From Cryptomeria japonica (taxonomy: Eukaryota; Streptophyta; Pinopsida; Cupressales; Cupressaceae), in the NCBI RefSeq assembly GCF_030272615.1, contig NC_081414.1, forward strand, positions 307,011,664-307,075,663: a stretch of DNA of 64,000 bases, given 5' to 3'. Position 1 is the first letter of the stretch. Every line of letters starts with the position of its first letter. Made by a program: the position numbers and the translations under genes. The notes under the pieces were generated by a model that saw only the letters and a list, made by a program, of their open reading frames with translations, ran no database searches and was not told the origin of the DNA. Of the stretch, positions 1 through 11,462 are shown in pieces.

Positions 1-221
1 TCTAACAGAGTATATTGATATTGTGGATGTGTTCCCACCGTGGTTTTTCTCTTGATCAGGTTTTCCACATCAAAAATCTTGGTGTTATGTGTGCTCTTGA
101 TGTGTTGTTGATTTATGCTTTCATGCTTAATTATCTGATCTAAGAATAATTTTAAGTTGTGTGATTTTTTGCGACAACTGATTCACCCCCCCCCTCTCCA
201 TTGTCTTCCTTATTTCCATCA
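1..221 (+). repeat. Element B, 3' part of 5' LTR (copia)
   Basis: This is the right-hand end of a copia LTR that begins before the window. It matches the end of the complete copy at 21775-23045, including 'acttctaa.agagta', the 'gttttccacatcaaaaatctt' type segment, the C-rich tract before the end and the terminal 'ttatttccatca'. It is followed directly by a primer-binding site and a gag start codon, which fixes its identity as a 5' LTR. Confidence 0.88.
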
Positions 222-242
222 ATTGGTATTAGAGTAGGTTCC
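222..242 (+). promoter_or_regulatory. Element B primer-binding site
   Basis: The sequence just after the LTR, attggtattagagtaggtt, resembles the initiator-Met tRNA complement TGGTATCAGAGC used by most plant copia elements, with a C-to-T change (GTATTAG for GTATCAG). It would prime minus-strand DNA synthesis. Confidence 0.75.
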
Positions 243-276
243 TTCAAAGAAGCTTAACCACTTGAGATGATTCGGG

Positions 277-451
277 ATGGCATCTTACAAGAAGGACAGT
301 CTGAGATTTCATGATACTAACTACTCTCTTTGGAAGAGTCGCATGGAGTGTCATCTGAGAAGCATTGGTGAATCTTACTGGACTATTACCAAAAACAAGT
401 ATACCATTCCTGCAAATGGTCCAGATGAGATAAAGGAAGCATTGCTAAGTG
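277..451 (+). pseudogene. Element B gag, N-terminal piece
   Basis: An ATG at 277, 35 bases after the primer-binding site, opens a copia Gag (MASYKKDSLRFHDTNYSLWK...). The motif W-K-x-R-M-E-x-H-L is typical of the DUF4219/UBN2 region of plant copia Gag. The frame is cut at 451 by the insertion of element A; the matching continuation is at 17549, and the same peptide start recurs in element E at 43201 (MTSYENDSSKFDG). Gag would form the virus-like particle. Split and not functional. Confidence 0.85.
447..451. repeat. Target-site duplication of element A, left copy
   Basis: AAGTG here and at 17544-17548. Removing everything between restores the copia gag reading (compare uninterrupted element E at 58110-58145). 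One extra base lies between each duplication and the TG/CA ends of the LTRs. Confidence 0.75.
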
Positions 452-452
452 T

Positions 453-1498
453 TGTAATACCCTAAAAATGGTCATCTAAACCATGAGCCCTTAATCTCGA
501 CAACGTCACCAAGGTCCTAACCAAAGGCAATTAAATAAATCTTGAGCACACAATTAATTCTTTAAACATTAAATGTCACATGGAAAAATTAATCACTCAA
601 TATTTATATTTAATTAATTAAATCATTCCAAGTAAATCATTTTAAACAGTTATCTTATTTATTTTATTAAATATCTTTTGCATATTTAATTAAATAAATT
701 ATTTTGCCATTAAATCATTTTGAGGAATTAATTTTAATTAAAAAAAAAATCAATTGAGCACAAATCTTCAAAAATGGAAATAAATCAAAAAAAAGGAATT
801 AATTGGCCAAGAAAGAATTAAAAATTGAGAAAAGAAATCAATTGGAGATAATCTTGAAAAAACAAATTAAAAATTGATAAATAATCTCAGAGAAAGCAAT
901 TAAAACAATTAAATATTAAAATTGAATGAAATAGAGAATAAATCAGTTTTTTCCTGATTTAATCTTAATTTTAGTTCAATTTCCTTTAAAACTAAGAAAA
1001 GCATCCAATCACATCAATTCACCTAGATTGTGCTTCCTCTTGGAAAGTCTTAACCACTCGTCATCATTTGATCTTAGCCATTGGTTTCTTTCTGAATTTT
1101 CTATAAATTTAGGGCTCATCTCTCATTCAAAGGAGGCTGGAGAATATATCATTATTATATTGGTTTTACTCTAGACTCATTGATATATTGCATGTTAATT
1201 ATTTCATATTGATTAAATCATTTAGATTAATATTGCTTAAATCTTGTTAGATCAATATTGCATCCATCTAGCATTCATCATGCTCATATATATTAAAATC
1301 CTTCGTCTTGATGTTGTCCAGTCACTGGTATTGCTAAATAATCTGAGAGCAATCTTATACTCGCATCTTTTAGAAGGCAATGGGTCGATTTGTTATGGTT
1401 TATTATTCATTGATTATATCTAATTAACCATGCATGTAATGACTTGATTGAAGTGTTGTGTATAGCAGATATAGATACAAGTCCACTTTTCACACACA
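453..1498 (+). repeat. Element A 5' LTR
   Basis: Starts TGTAATACCC and ends CACACACA; aligns end to end with 16496-17542. Main differences are an 11-base insertion near 16645 in the 3' copy, a short deletion near 16803, and about two dozen substitutions, largely C/T or G/A. The body is AT-rich with many AATTAA runs. Confidence 0.92.
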
Positions 1499-1501
1499 AA
1501 T

Positions 1502-1523
1502 TTTTGGCACCCACCGTGAGGCC
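1502..1523 (+). promoter_or_regulatory. Element A primer-binding site
   Basis: tttttggcacccaccgtgagg follows the LTR by a few bases. The related element C has ttttggcacccaccatgggg at the same place (60511). It is not the initiator-Met site of the copia elements. I do not assign the tRNA with certainty. Confidence 0.65.
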
Positions 1524-1573
1524 GAAAACTACTTTTTCGGCCTCAAAATCATTTTTTTTATCCTATAGGTTTT

Positions 1574-1865
1574 GTCCGTACAACCTCTGCGAAATATTGT
1601 ACGAGTAGTTTCATTACATCATACGACATTATATTGACACCTGCAATTTATCGTACGAAGCAAGATCATATCCACTAAATTGTCGTACGAATTAGGATTG
1701 TCATTCGTACGACATACTGATTCTTTTATACTCTATCATTCTGTGCTAATTCTTAACTCGTACGACATTACTGCTTGTTCTATCTTTTGTCATTCTATGC
1801 TGCTTTATAACTCGTATGAGAAAAGATTTATGTCGTTCTACTTTATGAAGATTATCGTACGATTT
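1574..1865. repeat. Palindrome array TCGTACGA, cluster 1 of element A leader
   Basis: Exact TCGTACGA palindromes lie at 1651, 1683, 1705, 1758 and 1855; near copies include tccgtaca (1575), tgtacgag (1598), TCGTATGA (1812) and tgtcgttc (1831). Spacing is about 20-50 bases. Most variants differ by one C/T or G/A change, as expected if CpG sites decay. The function is unknown; see the findings. Confidence 0.8.
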
Positions 1866-2289
1866 TTCTGACAGATTAAAAACAGACTACCTTTCAGGAT
1901 TTTTTTTTGGATTAAATTTTGATTATGCTAACACTAACCCTGAACTATTTTCTATCTGCCTGATATTTTCATAGCCTAACTAGTTTCTTGCAGGACATTT
2001 GTTAAAGAATTTATCAATCAAGCATACGCCTGTCAAAGAAAAAAAAAAAACATGACTACTGATGCATTATTTTTTTGTAGGTTGCCTAAGGAGAAATCAA
2101 TCAAACATTGTGTATTTGTTAATTTTTTTAGGCACTTAACTTGCTATCTGGGTAAATGAACAAATCTGCCTTTTGTGTCTTTTTTTAGAAAATTCTGAGA
2201 GGTATGAGAGTATGCTCTTGTCTTTCTAAGACAATCAAAAATCTAGACCCTTGAGGCTTTTTCTTTGTTTGAGATTTGTACATCTTTAG

Positions 2290-2770
2290 CAGCCCTGCCC
2301 TCCCAAGGAGCTAATAACTCTATAGCCTTTATGGCCAGTGAGAGGGGAACGACCTAAGTGGGAATGGCTAAATGCCAAGTACTCCAACCCACTATAAAAT
2401 AAACGTGATTTGATGAAAATCAAGTCAATGGCAGTGCTAGGGAATGGCTCTCCTCAGTACCTTTGAGTATATTAAACCTTGGTTTTCAAGGCTGGGAGAC
2501 CTCTTAATTGAGTTTATACCTCGACGCGTCGAACGGAACCCTTACTAGATCCGATAAAAAATAGAAGCTACCCAATTCACCTCCGAAAGGTTGATAATCT
2601 TTGTGCAAGAGAGATAGTAACTCTCCCAAGACACTTGCCATATCGTGCCCCCATTAGCATTTGGAGTCAGCTAATACGGCGTTGAAAATCCATTGCATGA
2701 GACTCAGCGGACGTATTTTTATTAGCTATTGGGTGTGTACCTAAGTCAGCAAGCAAAGGTTTTCTTCTCT
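2290..2770 (+). other. Conserved non-coding leader block of element A
   Basis: No long reading frame is present, yet the block matches 61240-61720 of element C closely (for example gaggggaacgacctaagtgg, gatttgatgaaaatcaagtc, gcaagagagatagtaactct and tattgggtgtgtacctaag). Conservation here is much stronger than between the LTRs of the two elements. It may hold an RNA signal such as packaging or translation control; that is inference. Confidence 0.75.
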
Positions 2771-3029
2771 AAGCCAACTTCCATAGGGTTTGCATGCTGT
2801 GATTGGAGTTATTATTCATACTGTGTGTTTTCTGTACTTTCATCCCTCAAACTGAAACTAGAATACTAAAACTGGAGAACACAAATCAACAAACTCAGTG
2901 ATCAAAACTCTGTTCGTGTCACAAACTAGTCTATCCTAGTTAGAAATCAGTCTACCTCGGAATTGGTCATGTTCAGTTGCCTTATCCAGTCATTGAAAAA
3001 CCTAGAATTTTTAGTCTCTGATCTATGAA

Positions 3030-3310
3030 CAGTCGTACGAGTCTTTTGAATTGTCATCCTGCACCAAATCTTGTGTCATATGAGTATACTATATTGTCGT
3101 CCTGAGCCCAATCCTCTATCGTATGAGACTCAGTAGTCTGTCATCCTGAGCCATGTCTTGTGTCGTATGAGACAGAACTGAACAGAATCATTTGTCATCC
3201 GAGACCTACCCATTTGTCGTATGGTACTAGGCAGCAACTCGTACGAAATAGAACTGTTGTCATCCTGCACCTGTTATACTGTCATACAGTTCCAAAAATA
3301 TAGTCGTACA
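3030..3310. repeat. Palindrome array TCGTACGA, cluster 2 of element A leader
   Basis: Exact TCGTACGA at 3033 and 3239, with variants tcatatga, tcgtatga, tcgtatgg and tcgtacaa. They alternate with a second word of the type TGTCATCCTGAGCC (3051, 3095, 3139, 3193, 3259), giving a degenerate unit of roughly 70-80 bases. The cluster ends about 340 bases before the gag ATG. Confidence 0.75.
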
Positions 3311-3648
3311 AGTCTTTGATTCTATCAGTCGAGAATAGTCAAAACCTATCCAAAACAGTTTACAACGAGCCCAAAACTGGTTATCATCTTCCTAAGCATA
3401 AAACAACCTTGATAGTGTACCTCTGCAGTTGTGTTGCATGATTTTATCAATCATTTCTCAACTATTTAAAATGAACATTTTATCAAACCTAATTCAATTT
3501 GGATAACGTCTTACATAGGATAGATCGTTCCTAAAACTAGACCAGATCTTAAGTTACTTCTCTTAATTACTACATTAAACGAAATACTAGCTACAATTTG
3601 ATCTTGACTTCTGCAACACATCCCGCTCTCGGTCCTGTTGGTTACAAA

Positions 3649-4836
3649 ATGCCTGTTCAAACCAGAAACTCTCGCAGCAAAAGAGACAAAGAAAAAGAGA
3701 CACCCTTTTCGACCAACGACAATCCATTTTACAAAGAAAATCCTTTTTACAATAAACCGTCCTCGTCACAGATACCGTCCTCATCACAGATACCGTCCTC
3801 ATCACAGATACCAGTTTACGATATACCAATCTTTGGTCAGTCCTTATCTCCCACCATGTCTAGAGAAAGGAAAGAAAGAGAAGCCAGTAAACGAAACACT
3901 CACAAAGATTTCAGCAATCATGCCACTGACAGCGATTCATCAACTAAATCTGAGCTTCCTGAACCTCCTGAAGATGAATTACATAGATGTCAGAATGATA
4001 AAGAATTTCGGAAAATAATGAAGGTCATCATGGCTAGGGAAAAAGAAGACTATTTCCTAGAATTAGCAAAACAAGGTGCGAAACTCCCTACTAGTTATAA
4101 TGTGGAGACCCTCGTTGCTAAAGATGAAGATACACCATGGGGAAAAATGAGAAAACAGATGCAAGCATTACAAACTACAATCACGATAATAGAAAACAAA
4201 GATAAAATGCCAAAACAATATTCTCTGGACACAATATGCCCATTCCCATTTGACAAAAAACTTTACATGTCTCCATTTCCTTCACGAGTTGAGATCCCAA
4301 AATTTGACAAGTATGATGGTACCTCAGATCCTCAAGATCATGTCAAAGAGTTTTGTGTCGCTTGTATGGAGTTTATGCATGATCAAACATACCTCATGCA
4401 CCTTTTCCCAAGGAGTTTAGGGGGTCAAGCAATGGAATGGTTCGCAAGCCTACCCAAAGGAATAAAAACATTTGAAGAACTAATCCAACTATTTTTACAA
4501 CAATACTCATACAACATTCATCACCCAGTCACCATGATAGATCTTTTCAATACCAGACAAAAGACAAGAGAACCCTTTCTCACTTTCCTCCAACGATGGA
4601 GAAAGATGTTCTCTAGATATTCACAAACTATCCTAGATCTTGAGAAAATGGATATCTTCATCAACAACTTAGTCCCTGAATTGAAATACAGTGTCCAGAT
4701 GCAAGTACACCATTCATTCAACAAAATGGTAGATAACGCCCTCAGAATGGAAGACGTACTTATCAAAAGGGGAGATATATTACTTTGGAAAGAAACATCG
4801 CAAGGTTCTAGCTCTAAAGAAAAGAGTAAATACTAG
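3649..4836 (+). pseudogene. Element A gag (capsid part)
   Basis: I place the start at the ATG at 3649 (MPVQTRNSRSKRDKEKE), because the frame upstream has no ATG. A low-complexity stretch with three SSSQIP repeats (3757-3810) follows, then the Retrotrans_gag domain with FDKYDGTSDPQDHV, LGGQAMEWFASLP and FLTFLQRWRKMFSRY. The protein would assemble the particle. A TAG at 4834 stops this piece, but the same frame reads on to about 5970 (one more stop near 4995), so Gag was longer originally. Confidence 0.88.
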
Positions 4837-5982
4837 AAATATGGTAAAGACAACAACAAGAATGTTGTTAGTGATGGAGTGGTAGATAATGTTCAAGCAA
4901 AAACAAAATCCACAATATTTAACTTGGCCAGTGGCACACAAGCACTCAAGGCAGCTAAAACTACAACAGAGAATCTCCCAAAGAAAACAAGATAGTGGTT
5001 TAAAGACAAACCTTGGGTCTCAAAGCCTAAGCGTGAGTTTACTCCTCTAGATGAGTCATATGAATCGGCTTTTAAAACTTTATTGGCAAATAATTTAATA
5101 ACATTGATAGACAAATCCCGACCATATGACCAAGAAATTAGACCCAAATGGTGGAGAGAAAATGAGTACTCTGACTACCATCAGAACAAGGGACATAACA
5201 TAAACCACTGCATGAAACTCCGACATGAAATCCAAGATCTCATTGATGTAGGAAAGATCGTTGTTGCAAATCATGCAACTAATGCTAATCATAAGGCCTT
5301 TAAAGATCCCTTACCCACGTATGAACAAGGAGATTCCTCAAAATCCAAAGGAGGAGCTAGAGTCAATTATACCTATAGTAGCAACGATAACGTGATCAAC
5401 ATGATTGAATCTATTCACACTGAACATTGCAATGTGATTATAGTCCAAGATCACCAAACTCAAGCACAAAATGCTAATGTTGTGACTCGCGCTCAAAGGA
5501 AAATTACACTCCCAGGAGCTAATTCCTCAACGTTCAATCAAACAACATCAAATCTACCAAATAGACAAACAAACACAATCACGGCCAAATCAAAACAACT
5601 GGCTTCATCATCTTCTTCTAGTTATAGTATTGTCGAACAATTGAAGAGAACCAATGCTCAAATCTCCATTTTGGAATTGCTTAAGATATCTTCTGCGCAT
5701 AGAGAGGTCTTGGACAAGGCTCTTCTTACCACCAATGTCCCTAAAGATTTGGACGTAGATCGGTTTCAATCTATGGTAGGTCACTTGACTTCACCTCATT
5801 ATCTCACATTCTTTGAAGAAGATGATAATTCACTAAGTCACCCACATAACCAGCCATTGCACATTGAAGCCATGATCCATAAACACCATGCTAAACGTGT
5901 TTTGATAGATGGAGGCGCTAGGTTGAATATTTGTAATTACAGTCTATTAACATGGCTGGGATTCTCTGAAAAATGTTATTGA
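4837..5982 (+). pseudogene. Element A gag C-terminus and protease start
   Basis: This continues the gag frame. A zinc-knuckle-like motif (YSDYHQNKGHNINHCMKL) lies at about 5167-5220; plant Tat Gag proteins usually have Cys where Ser stands here, so the knuckle is probably damaged. A low-complexity linker follows, then the aspartic protease active site VLIDGGARLNIC at about 5899-5934. The D-x-G-A form fits plant Ty3/gypsy proteases. The frame ends at 5982 after a frameshift; the protease flap and C-terminus continue in the next frame. Confidence 0.82.
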
Positions 5983-6427
5983 TCCAACAAAGAAGATAAA
6001 AATCAAGGCTTATGATGAAGAGGAAATAACTTCTAAGGGACTGGTATCATTACCAATTAGAGTAGGACCTGTGGAGAGAGATGTCATTTTTCAAGTCCTG
6101 GATCTTCACCTTTCATACAAAATCTTACTGGGTAGGCCATGGATTCATGAAATGAAAGCAGTACCATCTATGTATCATCAATGCCTGAAGTTTCCCTATA
6201 ATGGAGTTGAAGTCAGTATTCCTGCCGATACAAGCTATACCTGCAATGCATTAACACAGGGTGCTGATGCTTTTGTTCCTAATAATAGAGCAGCTTCTAC
6301 AGCTAAGAATTCAGAATCTTTGTTGAAAGATTTGCAAAAGAAACTGAGAATCACAAACACTGGCATGGATGGTTACAAGATAGAGCCTATACTCTCACTA
6401 ACATCTCTTCCTCCATCACCAAGATAG
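5983..6427 (+). pseudogene. Element A protease, C-terminal half
   Basis: Frame +2 relative to the window resumes the protease after the frameshift near 5970: LPIRVGPVERDVIFQVLD, then SYKILLGRPWIHEMKAVPS, the conserved 'I/LLGRPWIH' box of plant Ty3/gypsy proteases, then HQCLKFPYNGVE. The downstream 60 residues are a linker of unknown role. All of pol up to about 11250 stays in this frame, interrupted only by stop codons. Confidence 0.82.
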
Positions 6428-8235
6428 TCGGGAAAACCATCAGAGGGCATGAGGCCACAAACTTCAACTCCAAAATTCATTTATGATGGCACCTTTATAC
6501 AGTCCTTTACTTCTCTTGTAGGTGAAATAGAAGGGGATGATGTCCTTAAATCGCTCTTCAAAGAAGACAGTGCAGATAAAGAAATACAACATTGTGAGAT
6601 TTCTCCAACACAATATGGTCCAGGCTATAAGATGCTTCAATGCATGGGATATTCAAGTACTGGTCCTCTTGGCAAATGTCAAAAAGGTATTGTTGAACCT
6701 ATTCAGTTACAAACTAAGTCAACCAATGATAAAGCTGGACTGGGATATGATCCAAGAAAGTCATCAGATCAGAAGCACACATCTCACCATCAATGTAAGT
6801 GGAAGAAAAAGTTACTAACTCTAACAACACAAGAAATTAATACTCAACAAACTCAGGAGGAATGTGATGGTGAACAAAAAGAATTGCCCACCTAGGGAGA
6901 GGAAACAGATAGTAATCAAGTTCCAGTTATATCAACTATGATACCACATGAAGTAGATGCCCCAGAGGACATGAGAGATGAAATATACAGAATCAAAGAA
7001 TTGTTTGCACCACTGAATATTCTGATCACATATACTGGTGGACAACAAGTAGATGACTCAGAAACTGATTCAAATGAGTATGAGTGGGGTCCAGATCACA
7101 TCTCAGATACATCTACTATAGAAACACTTGAATAACTCAGGGATACCATAGATGATGCACAAGAGCTGATACGCCTAAGAATGCAAAAGGAAAAAGAAGA
7201 AATCAGATTAAAACAACAAGAAGACTATGACCGACAGCTGAAGAAAGAAAGGACACAAGCAAGTCCTTCACCTACCAATCCTCCTAATGAGATAGAAAAA
7301 ATCAAGTATGGAACCACACAAGAAGAACTAGAAGCTAGAGCAAGAGAACTAGTCATCAGTCCAGAAGAAGCTGAATGGAACAGACGACAGGGGTTAACAG
7401 AACCCTCAAAGTCATGTCCACAAGTGTGTCAAATGCAAGCAATCAATGAACCAAATCACGAAGGAACTTGTAGTACCAAAGATGTGGGTGTTGATACTAT
7501 ATATGCCTTCACTAAACCACTTGAAGATGAGTCAACAACTTCATCCTATGACTCTGATGACTAAAACAGGAGCTCTATCTATGACAATAACTATTCAACA
7601 ATGCATTATGACTACTCTGTCATGAATGATGAGATACTGTCTACTATTATACCATGATATGTAGCCCAGTCTGAAGTAGGTGATGACACTAGAAGTAGGT
7701 CGGTTGAATTAGGTCCAATAAATACTAACATGAATGATGATAATCGTGTCGTAACTCTTCCTGGTCTCGAGACGCATACACAAGGTAGTCTTCTAGAACT
7801 CGACTGGTTGGTCCGAAGTCATCATGATATTACTATGAACTCCCTTGAGCCTGTTCCAACCTTATCCTTAATACATCCAGAACTGATTGATTGCACCCTA
7901 TATAACCAACCCTTGAATGTACCTACTTTTACCAATGACTATACACTAGCCTTCTATCTCAATGCAGTTGAACACATGTACTCTTCCACTAGCAAACAGA
8001 ATGAAAACATGACTAAAGTGGATATCAAGTATCTTAGTTGCAAAAACAAGAAAAATAAGAATAAAAGATCTGATGGCGAAAACCACATTGTGGCGGTGTC
8101 AAACTCTAAAAAAGAGAAAATAAAGGACGAACCTAAGGGTGAAAACCTCTCTGAGGCGCCTGAAGGTGAGATACTTGATATACTGCCGAGTCACTTCTAG
8201 GAGAGATCTTCCATATTGATTAAGCCAACTTAGCC
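6428..8235 (+). pseudogene. Element A G-patch-like domain and acidic linker
   Basis: Between protease and RT lies about 600 codons of linker. At 6614-6755 it contains a G-patch-like motif: a run of spaced glycines with YGPGYKMLQCMGY, TGPLGKCQKG, and GLGYD at its end. G-patches bind RNA or helicases in cellular proteins and follow the protease in betaretroviruses. The rest is acidic and rich in E, K and Q (for example 7181-7300, a likely coiled coil). In-frame stops: 6425, 6893, 7133, 7562 and 8198. No recognised domain exists in 6760-8235. Confidence 0.6.
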
Positions 8236-8236
8236 A

Positions 8237-9247
8237 ATGAACATTGGGAGTCAAGAGATACCACATATCATTCATTTAGCTCAATCACTGTTAGCAGAAG
8301 AGTTAAAAGATTTCAGCAATCTGTTTTTAGAAAAGAAGATCAACTTTGCATGGACATACTCAGATATGCCAGGACTAGATCCTGATCTCATCATGCATCA
8401 TCTCTCTATTATGCTAGGAGTTAAACTAGTCAAACAAAAACTCTGAAAGATGCATCCTCATGTGGCACTACTAGTCAAGGTTGAACTAGAGAAATTGCTA
8501 AAAGCTGGATTTATCAGAGCTATAGACTACACAGAATGGATATCCAACATAGTACCTATATCAAAAGCCGACAAATCTATTAGAGTTTGCACAGATTTTA
8601 GGGATCTCAACAAGGCATGTCCAAAAGATGATTTTCCATTGCCCAAAATTGACATGATAGTAGATATGACTGTTGGATATGAGATGTATTCATTAATGGA
8701 TGGATTCTCTAGTTACAATCAGATCAAGATAGCGTTTGAAGATCAAGAGAAGACAGTTTTCACATGTGCATGGGGAACCTTCTACTGGAATGTTATGTCA
8801 TTTGGTCTAAAGAACGTAGGAGCAACTTACCAAAGAGTAGTAACCACTATTTTCCATGATATGATGCATAAAAACATGGAAGATTATGTTGATGACACCC
8901 TGGTAAAAACTATGAAGAGCTCTACACACATTCAAGAGCTAGGCCTCATATTAGATCGAATGGAAAGATTCAAGCTCCGCTTAAATCCAAAGAAATGTGC
9001 ATTTGGGGTAACATCAGGAAAATTGCTTGGGTACATAATATCTAGAAAAGGAATTGAGGTTAACCCTGAAAAGGTCCAAGCTATAATGGAAATGCCACCA
9101 CTAAAGAATATCAGTCAGATGAGAAGTCTACAAGGTCGTCTTCAGTCCATAAGGCATTTTATATCTCAACTAGCTGACAAAGCTCAACCCTTCACGGAGG
9201 TATTAAGGAAAGGGATTCAATACAACTGGGATGAAGATTGTGAATGA
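8237..9247 (+). pseudogene. Element A reverse transcriptase
   Basis: Copies the element RNA into DNA. The RT palm and fingers are clear: ELEKLLKAGFIRAIDYTEW, FRDLNKACPKDDFPLPKID (about 8597-8655), MDGFSSYNQIKIA, FGLKNVGATYQR, and the catalytic box YVDDTLVKT (about 8885-8911) with both aspartates kept. KCAFGVTSGKLLGYIISRKGI marks the thumb. Two in-frame stops (near 8230 and at 8444) and TGA at 9245 break the frame. Confidence 0.92.
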
Positions 9248-9720
9248 CATTTACAACAAATCAAAGAATATCTTTCTAATCCACCCATATTAATGCCACT
9301 GATTCAAGGTAAGCAACTGATCCTGTACATATCAGCTACGGATACTTCATTGGGGGTACTTCTGGCACAATAGGATGATAATAAAAAGGAATGAGCTATC
9401 TATTACATCAGTAGAACATTGGTGTCATATGAAATAAACTATACTATAATAGAGAAAGCATGCTTAGCTTTGGTCTTTGCATCACAAAAATTAAGGCATT
9501 ATATGTTGGCACACTCTATTAAGCTGGTAGCCAAGATTGATCCACTCAAGTATCTTCTCAATAAAGCAACGCTTATAGGAAGACTGGCCAAATGGGTCAT
9601 GGTCCTTATAGAATTTGACATTGAATATGTGGAACGTACAGCCATCAAAGGACAGGTTATTACAGACCAACTTGCCAAAGCTCCACTGGAAGATGATCAA
9701 CCTCTGCATATAGATTTCCC
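9248..9720 (+). pseudogene. Element A RNase H, Ty3 type
   Basis: Directly follows RT in the same frame. Visible: LYISATDTSLGVLLAQ (first catalytic Asp region), SYEINYTIIEKACLALVFA (catalytic Glu), KLRHYMLAHSIKLVAKIDPL and the terminal IEYVERTAIKGQVITDQLA. It would remove the RNA strand during reverse transcription. Stops at about 9371 (TAG) and 9392 (TGA). Confidence 0.88.
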
Positions 9721-9749
9721 AGATGAATCAATCATGCACCTTACTGAAC

Positions 9750-10333
9750 AATCATGGAAGATGTTCTTTGATGGGTCTTTCACTCAACATGGTTCTGGTG
9801 CCAGGATACTATTTATTACTCCCTAGAAATACTCAATTCCAAAAGCTTACAAACTTCTCTTCCCTTGCACAAACAACATTGCAGAGTATGAAGCTTTGGT
9901 AAATGGGATCAAGCTAGCCATCGAGTGGAAGATCATGGAATTACACATCTATGGAGATTCTCAACTCATTATCAACCAGATTAATGACCTATATCAAATG
10001 AAAGATGAGAAACTAATGCCTTACAAGAGGATGGTGGATGATCTCAAGAAATATTTTACCTCTGTATCATTTCAACAGATCCCCAGAACAACAAATAGAG
10101 GAGCAGATGCAATGGCCACTTTGGCATCTATACCACAACTACAGGAGTCTAATTTTTGCTTTGAATTCTTGGTGGAAGAGTTACATTACCTTGCCCATGA
10201 TTCTCCTGAGTCCCAGGTAGTTTGTTCTATTATTGGACATGACTCATCTCATTGTAACCACATTTTCTCTTACCTACATGACCAAGTCGTCCCTGCTAAT
10301 CCTTCCCAAAATGAAAAAAGGAACCTAATCTGA
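9750..10333 (+). pseudogene. Element A second RNase H (archaeal-like)
   Basis: A second, different RNase H fold follows the first: MFFDGSFTQHGSGARILF (first Asp), NNIAEYEALVNGIKLA (Glu), LHIYGDSQLIINQIN (Asp) and RTTNRGADAMATLASIP (last Asp). This arrangement, Ty3 RNase H then an RVT_3-type RNase H, is the established hallmark of the Tat lineage. All four acidic positions are visible. A TAG at 9824 lies after the first motif and TGA ends the piece at 10331. Confidence 0.9.
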
Positions 10334-11462
10334 AATGTGTCATGGTACATCATCGACCTATTCAAGCGAGGTTTAGATAATACTTTTCTTAGATGTCTAG
10401 AAACTGAAGAGTCTCAATGCACATTATCTGAAGTTCATGAAGGTGTTTGCGAATCTCATTCAAACGGTCTAACTTTAGAACGAAAACTACTAAGGGCTGG
10501 CTACTACTGGCTAGACATGGAGAAAGAAGCTATAAAATTTTCTAAAACCTATGAAAAGTGTCAGCTACATGGGCACCTTATACATGCTCTGACAAGGGAT
10601 CTCATACCCTTTGTGACACACTAGCCCATCCAACAGTGGGCGTTTGATCTGATAGGCCAAATATATCCTGCGTCATCTAATGTACATAAATTTATTATCA
10701 CTTCCACTGAGTACTTCACTAAGTGGGTAGAAGCAGTTCCACTCATCAAGGCAACTGGAAAACAAGTAGCTCTATTTATTCTTAACTATATCATCTGCAG
10801 ATATGGTATACCTTCATCAATTATAACAGACAATGGAGGATAGTTTAAGAACAAAGATCTAGATGAACTCTGTGAGAAATTTAAAATCAAACAACATTGG
10901 TCTTCAGTATATTACCCTCAAGGTAATGGACAAGCAGAGGCATCTAACAAAAACCTACTGACTATCTTGCACAAAACAATGAACAAATCCGGGAAGGATT
11001 GGCATCTGTAGCTCAATCCTGCACTGTGGGCTTATAGAACAAGTATCAGAACACCTACTGGGGCTACACCTTTTTCTTTGGTGTATGGGTCTGAAGCAGT
11101 ATTACCTATTGAAGTAGAAATACCATCTCTAAGAGTTTCCTTGCAAGGTCTTGTTACTAATGAAGACTATAGAATATCTAGATTGCAAGAGCTTGAATTT
11201 CTAGATGAGCATCGGCAAGTGGTGTTTCATCATCTCAAAGAATGTTCGACACCGAGAGTTTCAAGTTGGTGACTTAGTTCTCAGAGAGAATCTAAAAAAT
11301 CAACAGTTTCGAGATAACAAAAGGAAGTTTGAACCCAACTGGCTAGGTCCCTATATTGTTACTGCAGCTTTTGGCTCTGGTGCCTATCAACTCTCAACAT
11401 CGGAAGGAGAACAGCTCCACAAACTGATCAACACCATCCATCTGAAGAAATTCTTCACTTAA
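10334..11462 (+). pseudogene. Element A integrase
   Basis: Inserts the DNA copy. The N-terminal zinc-binding part is seen as HEGVCESHSNGLTLERKLLRAGYYW...KCQLHGH (one Cys of the HHCC set appears lost). The core has the Asp in WAFDLIGQIYP, Asp in IITDNGG (about 10826) and Glu in GNGQAEASNK (about 10934), so the DDE triad is kept. Stops occur at 10622, about 10841 and about 11008. A frameshift near 11240 moves the C-terminal part to another frame (FQVGDLVLREN, WLGPYIVTAAFGSGAYQL), ending at the TAA at 11460. Confidence 0.9.

Noticed and set aside
1680-1871. 63-codon frame in the A leader
   Set aside because: It runs through the TCGTACGA array, lacks a counterpart in element C and looks like chance.
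1574-3310. CRISPR-like reading of the TCGTACGA arrays
   Set aside because: Repeats are only 8 bases, spacing is irregular, and the context is a plant retrotransposon.
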